DNA of 64,000 nt from Archangium gephyra (GTDB taxonomy: Bacteria; Myxococcota; Myxococcia; Myxococcales; Myxococcaceae), in the NCBI RefSeq assembly GCF_001027285.1, contig NZ_CP011509.1, positions 2,922,501 through 2,986,500 on the forward strand, read 5' to 3'. Below, piece by piece: positions 9,301 through 17,021 of this stretch. Every line of letters begins with the position of its first letter. Positions within the stretch are counted from its first letter, which is position 1. A program made the position numbers and the translations under genes. The notes beneath the pieces are model-generated. The model was not told the DNA's origin. It searched no databases and was given only the letters and a program-made list of their open reading frames with translations.

Positions 9301-9580
9301 CCCGGGTCAGCTCCCAGCGCCGCTGATAGAGCTCCCCCACTAGGGTCAGACAGCTCGCGACGTCAGGATGCGTGCCCCCGAGCGCGGCCTCCCTCAACGC
9401 GAGCGCATGCTCGGCTCGTAGGAGGGCCTCGGAATATCCGCCCGCGGCTTTGAGCTTCGTGGCCTCGTCGACTGCGGCCTGGGCCTCCAGCAGCCGGGCA
9501 TCCCGCTGTTCCTCACCAGCGCTCGCTCCCGCCGCACAGCAGAGGAGCACCACCGTCGCCCATCCAAATACCTGACGCAT
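6398..9580 (-). CDS. Exported tetratricopeptide-repeat CHAT-domain (caspase-like) protein
   Basis: The 1,060-residue protein begins with a signal peptide (MRQVFGWATVVLLCCAAGAS). Residues about 50-469 are ten back-to-back TPR repeats, each exactly 42 residues, of kinesin-light-chain type (RAEPLLQRALALQEAALG, HPDVA, LY..QGLY). An alpha-helical linker leads to a C-terminal CHAT domain. The caspase-like dyad is present: His in ILHLATHGFF near residue 867 and Cys in VLSACDTGRG near 955. CHAT proteases are cysteine peptidases of the caspase/separase clan, usually driven by partner repeats; the substrate is unknown. The signal peptide argues for action in the envelope, unlike cytoplasmic TPR-CHAT proteins of CRISPR type III-E. 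The gene is convergent with the receptor kinase (22-base gap) and divergent from the Coq4 operon. Confidence 0.92.
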   Translation of the reverse strand: MRQVFGWATVVLLCCAAGASAGEEQRDARLLEAQAAVDEATKLKAAGGYSEALLRAEHALALREAALGGTHPDVASCLTLVGELYQRRWELTRAEPLLQRALAIREAALGPQHPGIVQALNALAFLSMSRGSYGQAEALYQRALSIQEAAFGDTHPHVAQALSALAFLYQEQGLYGRAEPLYQRALALQEAALGEHHPDVAQTLGTFASLYLYQGLYDRAESLLQRALTLQEAALGEHRPDVARVLSALAFLYTQQGLYGRAEPLLQRAFALQEAALGHDHPLLASSLIKLARLHADQGLYDRAEPLLHRALALQEAALGPQHPDVASSLHSLARIYQAQGLYGRAEPLFQRALDMMESAHGKGYPDVAIPLNSLARLYVDQGLYDRAEPLLQRALALQEAFPSHNYPDIALTLGALAELYLEQGAYSRAEPLFQRALAILEEAHGGNHPWVAQTLHHLARIRLARHRLAEALPLFTRSFAISEQRLRQEALGFSESRLSSFLLFLRTDEQALYALLRAHPGDTRVRRLALAAVLLRKGRSVEETASISRTLYRNLGAEDRDTFERLRSLRTRQATLSLAGPGSPTPAKHPQRLETLATEGDALEADLARRSAPLRALTALPSPAEVVDRVAAALPQDGALVELIAYQDSPLVPQPGTSRVKRPGQLRYLALVLFPEASTHVVDLGPAAPIDLAATRLREALARRDARVQSSAHALYRLAFQPLLPVLGKTRRLLLSPDGQLGLVSFAALHDGRRFLLDSFDISYVTSGRELLPRPQETLPSSSVFVLADPDFAASPRTAPSPSGSLGPFFSTPRAKLAMGSWVPLPGTRQEAEGIQHLLPQARLFLGAEATKERLLSLPTPGILHLATHGFFLGDGPLPTPGSRAVGHFGALGDNPQAPGPQEPLLRSGLALAGAGAPVPDASTPSGHPPEAALVTALELAGLDLWGTQLVVLSACDTGRGAVQPGQGVHGLRRALVVAGAETVVMSLWTVDDDSTRLLMERYYRNLLAGQGRAAALHEAMRALRKSRPHPHDWAPFIALGSAAPLRAITPTPPRTPEQ
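8174..9433 (-). repeat. Ten tandem 126-bp units encoding TPRs
   Basis: Ten consecutive units of 126 bases encode 42-residue TPRs within the CHAT gene. Nucleotide similarity between units is high in the centre (units sharing the GRAEPL..RAL and QEAALG segments), which indicates expansion by unequal recombination or slippage in whole codons. The array is coding and is not a CRISPR array. Confidence 0.85.
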
Positions 9581-9669
9581 CTCTTCTCCTCGAAAGAGCC
9601 GTCAAGTGAGCCTGCCCCCGCTGCGCGGGCAGGAGCAAGGCACGCGGGGTGCCCCCTTCAGGTTCTGGT

Positions 9670-9704
9670 TTAAGTCGGTTGACTTCATCAGTCATCCGAC
9701 TTAA
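9670..9704. promoter_or_regulatory. 15-bp-arm palindrome, candidate TetR operator
   Basis: The arms TTAAGTCGGTTGACT and AGTCATCCGACTTAA are inverted repeats with one mismatch around the five-base spacer TCATC. The outer nine bases are perfect. The palindrome lies between the divergent CHAT and Coq4-like genes and covers the candidate promoter at 9679-9706. A TetR-family gene is second in the operon, so autoregulation by this protein is the simplest explanation (inference). Confidence 0.6.
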
Positions 9705-9706
9705 TT
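9679..9706 (+). promoter_or_regulatory. Candidate housekeeping promoter of the P450cam-like operon
   Basis: TTGACT at 9679-9684 resembles a -35 box. TTAATT at 9701-9706, after a 16-base spacer, or TAATTC with a 17-base spacer, can serve as -10. Both boxes sit inside or at the edge of the palindrome at 9670-9704, so a bound repressor would block polymerase. The first start codon is at 9758, preceded by GGAGG at 9744-9748. Confidence 0.5.
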
Positions 9707-9757
9707 CTCTTCGCGTGGGCTCGAGGACGGGCCATTCCCCCCCGGAGGTCATGAGTC

Positions 9758-10513
9758 ATGATGAATGCCGAAGACCGCGCGCAGGTCCTGGATGAGCCGT
9801 TCCGCGCTCCCCCCGCGCAGCCGCCGCTCGATCCCAAACTGGTCCTGCCCGAGAACGCCTCGCTGTTCACCCGCTTGCGCGTGGCGACCCGGCTCCTGAA
9901 GGTGATCCCGGGCAACGAGGGCAATCCCGACTATGGGCAGACGCTCAACATCTGCCTGGACCTCAACGTCTATGCCACGCTCGTGCAGCGGCTCCAGCGC
10001 AGCGAGGACGGGCGCCGCATGCTGACCGAGCGCCCTTCCCTGGAAGCGAAGGATCTGGATCTGGCCGCGCTCGAGCGCCTGCCGGAGGGCACGCTCGGCC
10101 ATGCGTACGCGCGCTACTACCGCGACAACACGATCTCGCCCTTCGAGACGACGCTGAAGATCAAGAACGACATCGACTACATCGGCAAGCGCTACCGCGA
10201 GACGCACGACGTGTTGCACCTGCTGACGGGCTACGGCACGGACGTGGTGGGCGAGATGGAGTTGCAGGCGTACGTCCTGGGAAATCTGGGGATCCACACC
10301 GCGAAGCTCATCGTGGCGTTCGGCACGTTGGGACAACTCAAGCAGCCGCGGTCCGGCGTCGCGCGCTCCGAGTACCTGCGGCGGGTGTGGGCCGCGTACC
10401 ACCGGGGCCGTGCGTCCAGGCTGTTCCTCGACTTCTGGTTCGAGGAGCATTGGGAGGCGCCCGTGAGCGAGCTGCGCGCGCGGCTGTGCGCCCCCGTGGA
10501 GCCACTGCATTGA
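9758..10513 (+). CDS. Coq4 family protein
   Basis: The 251-residue protein starts at ATG 9758, nine bases after GGAGG. It carries the Coq4 metal-binding signature HDxxH-x11-E: H150, D151, H154 and E166 in HDVLHLLTGYGTDVVGE. Coq4 proteins act in ubiquinone biosynthesis, where recent work on the human protein assigns oxidative removal of the ring C1 carboxyl. Myxobacteria normally use menaquinone, and this gene heads an operon with a P450 and its redox partners, so a role in ubiquinone synthesis is unlikely. A reaction on an aromatic or prenylated substrate handled by this operon is a plausible alternative, by inference. Its TGA overlaps the next start (TTGA). Confidence 0.88.
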   Translation: MMNAEDRAQVLDEPFRAPPAQPPLDPKLVLPENASLFTRLRVATRLLKVIPGNEGNPDYGQTLNICLDLNVYATLVQRLQRSEDGRRMLTERPSLEAKDLDLAALERLPEGTLGHAYARYYRDNTISPFETTLKIKNDIDYIGKRYRETHDVLHLLTGYGTDVVGEMELQAYVLGNLGIHTAKLIVAFGTLGQLKQPRSGVARSEYLRRVWAAYHRGRASRLFLDFWFEEHWEAPVSELRARLCAPVEPLH

Positions 10514-11154
10514 GCTCGGGCAAGTCCGACCGGAGCAGCGAGACGCGCGAGCTGCTCCTCGTCACCGCGGAGCGGTTGTTCGCGGAGCACGGGGTGGAGG
10601 CGGTCTCCAACCGCCAGGTGAGCGAGGCGGCGGGCCAGTCGAACAACTTCGCGGTGGGCTATCACTTCGGCACCAAGGAGGACCTCGTGCTGGCCATCGT
10701 GCGCCGGCACTACGAGTCGATCGAGCGGCGGCGGATCGAGATGCTCGCGGAGATCAAGGGCTCGCCGGATCTGCGAGACTGGATGTCCTGCCTGGTGCGG
10801 CCCAACGTCGAGCACCTCGCCTCGCTGGGCAGCCCCTCCTGGTACGCGCGGTTCATCGCTCAGATCATGACCCATCCCTCCTTGCGGAAGCTCGTGAGCA
10901 ACGAGGCGGCCTCCTCGCGCTCGATGCAGGAGACCATCGAGGGGGTGTTCCGGCTGCTCCCGCGTGTCCCCGAGGACGTGAGGCTGGAGCGTGGCGACAT
11001 GAGCCGGTTGTTGATCGTTCACATGTGCGCCGAGCGGGAACGCGCGCTGCACGCGGGCACCGCGACGCCCCGCTCGACGTGGGAGTCCACCGCGGCCGGG
11101 CTGGTCGACGCGCTCGTCGGATTGTGGCTGGCCCCCGTCACCGCCCGCCGGTGA
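10510..11154 (+). CDS. TetR family transcriptional regulator
   Basis: The 214-residue protein most likely starts at TTG 10510, which overlaps the Coq4 stop codon as TTGA and implies coupled translation; the open frame further upstream lies inside the Coq4 gene. The N-terminal helix-turn-helix is typical of TetR (TRELLLVTAERLFAEHGVEA, then VSNRQVSEAAG and VGYHFGTKEDLV, residues about 12-60). The ligand-binding helical domain follows. The camphor operon is also controlled by a TetR-family repressor (CamR), which fits the neighbouring genes. The palindrome at 9670-9704 is its probable operator. Confidence 0.88.
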   Translation: MSSGKSDRSSETRELLLVTAERLFAEHGVEAVSNRQVSEAAGQSNNFAVGYHFGTKEDLVLAIVRRHYESIERRRIEMLAEIKGSPDLRDWMSCLVRPNVEHLASLGSPSWYARFIAQIMTHPSLRKLVSNEAASSRSMQETIEGVFRLLPRVPEDVRLERGDMSRLLIVHMCAERERALHAGTATPRSTWESTAAGLVDALVGLWLAPVTARR

Positions 11155-11175
11155 CCTCACTGCTGGAGGAGTGTC

Positions 11176-12426
11176 GTGGCAATGGAAGAGCGCATCGTCA
11201 TCGTGGGCGCCGGCCAGGCCGGTGGTGAGCTGGCCTCCGGCTTGCGGAAGCAGGGCTACAAGGGGCGCGTCCTCCTGCTGGGAGACGAGGCGCATCCGCC
11301 CTACCAGCGGCCTCCGCTTTCGAAGGGATTCCTGCAGGGAAAGGTGGCGCTGAGCGACCTCTACCTCAAGCCGCTGGCGACCTATGAGCGCTTCGAGATC
11401 GAGCTGAAGACAGGCACGCGCGTCGAGGCCATTCACCGCTCCACGCGGGAAGTCGCACTCGGGGATGGGAGCCGGCTCGGCTACGACAAGCTCGTGCTGG
11501 CCACGGGAGGCCGGGCGCGTCCCTTGAGTCTTCCCGGGCTGGAGGGTGCCCGGCTCGAGAACCTGTTCTCCCTGCGCTCCATCTCCGACGTCGAGGCGAT
11601 GCGCGGGCGGTTCGTCCCCGGCAACACGCTTGTCATCATCGGTGGCGGCTACGTGGGGCTCGAGGTCGCGGCCGTGGCCGTGCAGCTCGGGCTGCGGGTG
11701 ACGCTGCTGGAGGCGGCGCCGCGCCTGCTCTCCCGGGTGACGGGACCGGAGGTGTCCTCGTTCATCGAGAAGCTCCACCGAGAGCGGGGCGTGGAGTTCC
11801 GGCTCTCCTGCGAGGTGCGGGGCCTGGAGCTCGACGAGGCGCGGCGCCAGGTGCGCGGGGTGAGCCTCGCGTGTGACGGCGTGCCGGAGCGGCTCGAGGC
11901 GGACCTGGTGCTGGTGGGAATCGGCCTCGTCCCCAACACGGAGCTGGCCTCCGCGGCGGGCCTGTCCGTGGACAATGGCATCGTCGTGGACGAGTACGCC
12001 TGTACGGCCGATCCGGACATCCTCGCCATCGGGGACTGCGCCAATCAGCCCAGCGCCTACACGGGCGGACGCATCCGGCTCGAGTCCGTGCCCAATGCCA
12101 TCGAGCATGCACGCGTCGCGGTGGCCACCTTGATGGGCAAGCGGGAGCCCTCCGCCGCCATTCCCTGGTTCTGGTCGGACCAGTACGGCTTGAAGTTGCA
12201 GATGGTGGGGCTCTCCACCGGCTACCAGCAGTGCGTCACGCGGGGCCCCGCCGAGGGCAAGGAGTTCTCGGCCTTCTACCTCAAGGACAGACGGGTCATC
12301 GCCGCGGATGTGATTGGCCGGCCCGCGGAGTTCATGGCCGCGAAGCGGCTGGTGTCGAGCCGCGTGGAGGTGGACGCCTCCCGCCTGGGCGACGTGGCCG
12401 TCCCGCTCAACAGCCTCGCCGCCTGA
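11176..12426 (+). CDS. FAD-dependent ferredoxin reductase, putidaredoxin reductase-like
   Basis: The 416-residue protein may start at GTG 11176 or ATG 11182; GGAGGA at 11165-11170 serves either. It has an N-terminal FAD-binding Rossmann motif ([14 protein letters not shown]), the [15 protein letters not shown] segment typical of this class, and a second Rossmann motif for NADH near residue 154 ([12 protein letters not shown]). The C-terminal FAD motif contains AIGDCAN. The family passes electrons from NADH to a [2Fe-2S] ferredoxin that feeds a class I P450. Both partners are encoded immediately downstream, as in the camA/camB/camC set. Confidence 0.92.
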   Translation: MAMEERIVIVGAGQAGGELASGLRKQGYKGRVLLLGDEAHPPYQRPPLSKGFLQGKVALSDLYLKPLATYERFEIELKTGTRVEAIHRSTREVALGDGSRLGYDKLVLATGGRARPLSLPGLEGARLENLFSLRSISDVEAMRGRFVPGNTLVIIGGGYVGLEVAAVAVQLGLRVTLLEAAPRLLSRVTGPEVSSFIEKLHRERGVEFRLSCEVRGLELDEARRQVRGVSLACDGVPERLEADLVLVGIGLVPNTELASAAGLSVDNGIVVDEYACTADPDILAIGDCANQPSAYTGGRIRLESVPNAIEHARVAVATLMGKREPSAAIPWFWSDQYGLKLQMVGLSTGYQQCVTRGPAEGKEFSAFYLKDRRVIAADVIGRPAEFMAAKRLVSSRVEVDASRLGDVAVPLNSLAA

Positions 12427-12455
12427 AGACAGTTACTACACGGAAGGAATCCAAC

Positions 12456-12782
12456 ATGGCGAAGATCACTTTCATCGAGGCGGATGGGAAGGAGCACCAG
12501 GTCGAGGCGCAGGAGGGCCAGTCCGTCATGCAGGCGGCGATGGACAACCTCGTGCCGGGAATCGTCGCCGAGTGCGGCGGCTTCGCCAGCTGCGCGACCT
12601 GCCACGGCTATGTCGAGGAGGCCTGGCTGACGAAGGTTCCCGCTCCCGATGCGGCGGAGGAGGGGATGATCTCGTGCGCCTACCACGTGCGGCCCAACAG
12701 CCGGCTGACCTGTCAGATCAAGGTGTCGCCCGCGCTGGATGGGCTGGTGGTCCGTCTTCCCGCCTCGCAGACGAGCGAGTGA
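12456..12782 (+). CDS. [2Fe-2S] ferredoxin, putidaredoxin-like
   Basis: The 108-residue protein starts at ATG 12456 after GGAAGGA; the longer frame from 12231 lies in the reductase gene. Cluster ligands C40, C46, C49 and C86 have the C-x5-C-x2-C...C spacing of adrenodoxin/putidaredoxin proteins. The C-terminal stretch [10 protein letters not shown]...LDGLVVRLP closely resembles putidaredoxin, but the terminal aromatic residue of putidaredoxin is missing (it ends SQTSE). It should shuttle electrons between the reductase at 11176 and the P450 at 12834. Confidence 0.93.
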   Translation: MAKITFIEADGKEHQVEAQEGQSVMQAAMDNLVPGIVAECGGFASCATCHGYVEEAWLTKVPAPDAAEEGMISCAYHVRPNSRLTCQIKVSPALDGLVVRLPASQTSE

Positions 12783-12833
12783 GGACCGGACAGGTCCCCA
12801 CGCTTCTATTTCCCACCCTCAGCGAGTTCGAAC

Positions 12834-14081
12834 ATGAGCCCATTCAGCGGACAGAAGTTGGACAAGCTTCCCGCGCACGTCCCGCCGGAGCTGGTCTACG
12901 AGTACGACAATGCCAGGGATCCGCGGATGCTGGAGGACCCGCACGCCCGGATGCGTTCCCTCATCCTCGAGGCTCCGCCCATCTTCTTCTCCCCGTGTAA
13001 TGGGGGCATGTGGTTCGTGACCCGGAAGAAGGCCATCGTGGACATCACGATGAACCCGGAGGTCTATAGCAACAGCTTCTTCGAGGCCGCGGCGGCACAT
13101 GCGGGGGAGCACGCGGGGGAGCGTCAAGACGCGCAGCCGGGTTTCAGGATGCTGCCCATCTCGGAGGATCCGCCGCGGCACACGGCGTACCGGGCGCCGC
13201 TCAACCAGCCGCTGGCGGCCAAGACCGTTTCCGGACTCGAGACGGCGATCCGGACCATGACGAACGAGCTCATCGACAAGGTGCTCGCCGCGGGGCGCTG
13301 CGACTTCTTCTCGGAGATCGCCGAGCCGCTGCCCGTCACGTTGTTCATGAAGCTGGCCGGCATGCCGACCGATCGCCTGGCGGAGTTCCGTGACCTGGCT
13401 ACACAGGCGACGTCCGCCACGGTGGATGCCGCCACCCGCGCGGTGACCTTCAAGCGCATCGCGGGGATCCTGGCGGAGGTCATCAAGGCCCGGCAGGAGA
13501 AGCGCGAGGATGATCTGATCAGCAAGCTGCTCGACGCGAACATCCACGGCCGCAACCCCACGTTCGAGGAGATGTTGGGCTACAGCGTCACCCTGTTCCT
13601 CGGGGGGCTGGAGACCGTGGTGAACGCCTTGAGCTTTGGCGTCCGGCACGTGGCGCGAGATCAGGAGTTGCAGGCGAAGCTCCGGGCCGATCCCAGCCTC
13701 ATTCCCGGAGCCATCGAGGAGCTGTTGCGGCTCTATGGCATCGCGTCCACGCCCCGGCGGGTGATGCGCGACGAGGTCTGCCATGGCGTCCAGTTCAAGA
13801 AGGACGACATGGTGTTGCTGCTCCTGCCCGCGGCCAATTACGATGACGCGGCCTTCCCCAACCCCGAGCAGTTCATCCTGGGCCGGAAGGAGCAGCACCA
13901 GACGTTCAACACGGGGCCGCACCGGTGCGTCGGGCTGCATCTGGCCCGACTGGAGATGAAGGTGTTCTACGAGGAGTGGTTGAAGCGCGTCCCGCCGTTC
14001 CGGTTGGATCCCCAGGCGCCGCCGCGGTTCATGGGTGGCTTCAACCTGGCGGTCACGAGCCTGCCGCTGGTCTGGGGCTAG
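12834..14081 (+). CDS. Cytochrome P450, P450cam (CYP101)-like
   Basis: The 415-residue protein has the haem motif FNTGPHRCVG with ligand C365, an ExxR motif (EELLR) and an I-helix reading GGLETVVNALSF. This last segment closely follows GGLDTVVNFLSF of P450cam from memory. Other P450cam-like segments are LPAHVPPELV near the N-terminus, CNGGMWFVTR, GVQFKKDD and SLPLVW at the C-terminus. The normal acid-alcohol pair is represented by E-T in GLET. Together with the adjacent reductase and ferredoxin it forms a complete class I monooxygenase. The substrate is unknown; a terpenoid is suggested only by family resemblance. Confidence 0.93.
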   Translation: MSPFSGQKLDKLPAHVPPELVYEYDNARDPRMLEDPHARMRSLILEAPPIFFSPCNGGMWFVTRKKAIVDITMNPEVYSNSFFEAAAAHAGEHAGERQDAQPGFRMLPISEDPPRHTAYRAPLNQPLAAKTVSGLETAIRTMTNELIDKVLAAGRCDFFSEIAEPLPVTLFMKLAGMPTDRLAEFRDLATQATSATVDAATRAVTFKRIAGILAEVIKARQEKREDDLISKLLDANIHGRNPTFEEMLGYSVTLFLGGLETVVNALSFGVRHVARDQELQAKLRADPSLIPGAIEELLRLYGIASTPRRVMRDEVCHGVQFKKDDMVLLLLPAANYDDAAFPNPEQFILGRKEQHQTFNTGPHRCVGLHLARLEMKVFYEEWLKRVPPFRLDPQAPPRFMGGFNLAVTSLPLVWG

Positions 14082-14088
14082 CCAGCAC

Positions 14089-15543
14089 ATGCGCCCACCC
14101 GACGAGCCACGCGTCACCCGCTTCTGGCCGTTCATGTTCGCCCTGTTCGTCGGGTCGTTCATGTCCGTGCTGAGCTCCAGCACCATCACGATCGCCCTTC
14201 CCGAGCTGCAGCGGCATTTCGGTGCCGAGCTCTCCCTGCTGCAGTGGACGCTGACGGGCTTCATGCTCGCCATGGGGACGAGCGCGCCGCTCACCGGCTA
14301 TCTGGGCGGGCGCTTCAGTTTCAAATGGGTGTACGTGGCCAGCCTGGTGGGCTTCATCCTGACGTCCGTGCTGTGTGGGGTGGCCTGGGATACGCGCTCG
14401 CTCGTGGCCTTCCGGTTCCTGCAGGGCGCGTTCTGCGGCGCCATCATGCCGGTGACGATGACGCTCATCTACCAGCTCGTTCCACGGGAAAAGCAGGCGC
14501 TGGCCGCCAGTCTCTGGAGCCTGTCGTCGAGTCTCGCTCCCGCGTTCGGGCCGACCTTCGCGGGCTGGTTGATCACCCTGGGCAACTGGCGCTGGTTGTT
14601 CTTCTTCAACGTTCCGCTCGGCCTCATCGCCGTGGGCCTGGCCGTGCGGACCATTCCCTTCTATCGCCTGCAGGCCCCCAAGGCGTTCGATCTCCCCGGC
14701 CTGCTCACCGTCATCACCGGCACCCTGTCGCTGCTGATCGCCCTGAGCCAGGGGAGGGCGTGGGGGTGGACCGATGGGAAGACCGTGTCCCTGTTGCTGC
14801 TCGGGACGCTGTCATTGATTGCCTTCGTCACCCGGGAGTTGAGGACGAGCGCTCCGCTGCTCGACCTGCGGGTGCTCACGAACGGCCGCTATGTGGTGAC
14901 GCTGCTCATCTCGAGCATCATCACCATCAGCCTGTATTCGGGCGCGTTCCTCGTGCCGCTGTTCCTGCAGAAGATCCAGGGCGTGTCGCCGCTGGAGACC
15001 GGGTTGATCCTCCTCCCGGCCTCCCTGGCCATGGCGCTCCTGATGCCCGTGGTCGGGCGTCTGTATGGCCCGATCGGGCCGAGCACGCTCATGACGGTGG
15101 GCGTCCTGATGATCGCGGGAGGCACGTATGCCTTGAGCCGTCTGACGCCGGAGGTTCCACACGCCTACATGGTGGTGTGGATGGTGGTGCGCAACGTGGG
15201 AATCGCTCTGTCGATGATGCCGGCCAGCAACGCGGGCATGGAGCAGATTTCACGCGAGCTGAGCGGCCACGCCTCCTCCATCAGCAACTGGCTGCGCAAC
15301 GTGTTCGGGGCGTTCTCGATCGCCATCTTCACGTCGCTCCTGTCCACCTTCACCACCCGGGAGGCGGAGGCGCTCGTGCGGCAGGGGATGACGGAGCGCC
15401 GGAACATCGAGTTGTTCTCGTTCGTGGAGGGCATCAACGACGTCTACCTGGTGGCCACGGTGGTCGCCCTGGTGGCCGTGCCCCTCAGCCTGGGGATCCG
15501 CAAGAAGCCGGTGGAGCTCCAGGCCGCCGTGCAAGCACGCTAG
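14089..15543 (+). CDS. MFS transporter, DHA2 (14-helix drug exporter) type
   Basis: The 484-residue protein starts at ATG 14089, seven bases after the P450 stop; the frame upstream overlaps the P450. It is strongly hydrophobic throughout with about 14 transmembrane segments. Segments such as SSTITIALPELQRHF and LQWTLTGFMLAMGTSAPLTG near residues 25-65 are typical of EmrB/QacA-like exporters. As the last gene of the operon it probably exports the P450 substrate or product. Direction and cargo are inferred from the family. Confidence 0.9.
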   Translation: MRPPDEPRVTRFWPFMFALFVGSFMSVLSSSTITIALPELQRHFGAELSLLQWTLTGFMLAMGTSAPLTGYLGGRFSFKWVYVASLVGFILTSVLCGVAWDTRSLVAFRFLQGAFCGAIMPVTMTLIYQLVPREKQALAASLWSLSSSLAPAFGPTFAGWLITLGNWRWLFFFNVPLGLIAVGLAVRTIPFYRLQAPKAFDLPGLLTVITGTLSLLIALSQGRAWGWTDGKTVSLLLLGTLSLIAFVTRELRTSAPLLDLRVLTNGRYVVTLLISSIITISLYSGAFLVPLFLQKIQGVSPLETGLILLPASLAMALLMPVVGRLYGPIGPSTLMTVGVLMIAGGTYALSRLTPEVPHAYMVVWMVVRNVGIALSMMPASNAGMEQISRELSGHASSISNWLRNVFGAFSIAIFTSLLSTFTTREAEALVRQGMTERRNIELFSFVEGINDVYLVATVVALVAVPLSLGIRKKPVELQAAVQAR

Positions 15544-15662
15544 GGATTGGGCGAGTCGGCCGACAGAGACAGCGGCGAGGGTGGATCCGGCGACGGGGCC
15601 CACACCGCGATTGGATGGGGCCGGGCTGCAGCGCCGTACTCTCTCACTGGAGGTCTACGTCA

Positions 15663-15773
15663 TTGACGGAACCCGGTGGGGTACGCGCCATTCTGGTGCA
15701 CCTGGGACTGCCCTCGCGGCCTGCGCAGCGGGCTGCAGCGCAGATGCCATCCCTCCTAGACGCTCTTGCTTGA
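15663..15773 (+). pseudogene. Possible C-terminal tail of an IS91-family transposase
   Basis: After the MFS stop, one frame reads LTEPGGVRAILVHLGLPSRP and ends at TGA 15771-15773. The phrase EP..VRAIL.HLGLP resembles the C-terminal end of IS91/IS801-type transposases, as remembered from myxobacterial genomes. Only about 36 codons are left, so this is a fragment at best. It lies just before the base composition drops into the type VI module. The rest of the 362-base gap from 15544 to 15905 shows no other feature that can be supported. Confidence 0.35.
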
Positions 15774-15905
15774 ATCTTTCCTCTGCTGGAGCGCTATGCT
15801 CTAGTCGGCGTCAGTGGGGGGAACAGGTCCCAGGCAGAGCCCTAGAGCCAGCCGCGTTCGCGGGCAATGAGCAACGCCTGTCAGGACTGTTGCTGGAGGA
15901 AGAGC

Positions 15906-17021
15906 ATGCAGATCAGCTCAAACACGACAGGGATGCAGGCCGGCTTGAGTGTTTCGATGGACAAGGCAGGACGTGAGTTCTGCGTTATTGTTGTCAAGGG
16001 GACATTCTCGATAGGGGCCGATGGCTCCACGAAACTCGCTGATGAGCAAGCTCCTCTGGTGTACGCAGACGAGCATTTCGGTGAGCCGGCGAGCACCAGT
16101 ATTCGCTATGAATGCGACTTCGCGATGAGCAAGCCGAGGACCGACGTCATCGTCAATGGGCAGGCCGTTGCGCCAGGAGGGAAGCGGGTCAGCAGCTTGC
16201 TTGTTTCATTGGAAATCGGCCATCTAAACAAGAAGGTGCTTGTCATTGGAGATCGTCATTGGGAGAGGGGGCTCGTGGGGATACGCGCCTCTGAGCCAGC
16301 ACCCTTCGTTCAAATACCTCTTGTGTATGAGCGTGCATTTGGGGGGACAGACTACTCTCATCCCGATTCCCGGCATCATGGAGCCGAACTTCGCAACCCT
16401 GTTGGAAGGGGCTTCCGGAAGAACCCCAAGGCTGGTGACGTAGAGGGTCTGCCGCTGCCCAACATTGAAGCTCCGCAACAGCTGATAAGCACCTGGAAGG
16501 ACACTCCACCACCGGCAGGATTCAGTGGGCTGGGCCGTGGTTGGCTTCCAAGAATCACGTATGCGGGTACTTATGACGAGCGGTGGATGACCGAGGTCCG
16601 CCCCTTGCTGCCACACGACTTCGACCCCCAATACTTCTTGAGTGCCCCAAGAGATCAACAAGTACCGCATTTGAAGGGGGGGGAAATCATCCGCTGCACG
16701 AATATGACCCTTGATCGTGAACTGCGGGTTCAGGTTCCTTCGATCCAGGTTCCCATTACCTGCCGGTTTCAATCTCGCAACGAGCAGATCTCCCCGATAC
16801 TCGACACGGTTGTTCTCGAGCCCGATCGCCGCCGCTTGTTGGCTGTCTGGCGTGCAGCGGTTCCGGTTGGCCGCAAGCTGACCGAGCTGCGCGCGGTGAC
16901 GGTCGGGCCGCAGCGCAGAACTCGCTCGCCAGCGCCCCTCTACAACAAGCCGCGCTTCAAGTCCTTGGCGGAACTTGTTGACTGGTCGAAAAAGATCCGG
17001 CCCGGACAGGGGAAGAACTGA
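15906..17021 (+). CDS. DUF2169 domain-containing protein (type VI secretion accessory)
   Basis: The 371-residue protein is best started at ATG 15906, preceded by GAGGAAGAG; an ATG at 15867 lacks a good ribosome binding site. DUF2169 traits are GTFSIG near the N-terminus, YERAFGGTDYSHP, NPVGRGF, PLPNIEAPQQLI and the C-terminal LEPDRRRLLAVWRAAVPV. Members sit with VgrG/PAAR effectors and are thought to assist loading of type VI effectors. No VgrG or sheath gene is present here, so this is an orphan effector module. Its TGA overlaps the ATG of the next gene by one base. GC content is visibly lower than in the P450 operon. Confidence 0.85.
   Translation: MQISSNTTGMQAGLSVSMDKAGREFCVIVVKGTFSIGADGSTKLADEQAPLVYADEHFGEPASTSIRYECDFAMSKPRTDVIVNGQAVAPGGKRVSSLLVSLEIGHLNKKVLVIGDRHWERGLVGIRASEPAPFVQIPLVYERAFGGTDYSHPDSRHHGAELRNPVGRGFRKNPKAGDVEGLPLPNIEAPQQLISTWKDTPPPAGFSGLGRGWLPRITYAGTYDERWMTEVRPLLPHDFDPQYFLSAPRDQQVPHLKGGEIIRCTNMTLDRELRVQVPSIQVPITCRFQSRNEQISPILDTVVLEPDRRRLLAVWRAAVPVGRKLTELRAVTVGPQRRTRSPAPLYNKPRFKSLAELVDWSKKIRPGQGKN

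Noticed and set aside
8174-9433. Regularly spaced repeats that might suggest a CRISPR array
   Set aside because: The period is 126 bases with whole-codon conservation of TPR residues; there are no short identical repeats with unique spacers.
6398-9580. The TPR-CHAT protein as part of a CRISPR type III-E system
   Set aside because: No gRAMP, Cas1 or CRISPR array is nearby and the protein has a signal peptide.
15770-15800. TTGAAT and TATGCT as promoter of the type VI module
   Set aside because: The 19-base spacer is too long to support the call without other evidence.
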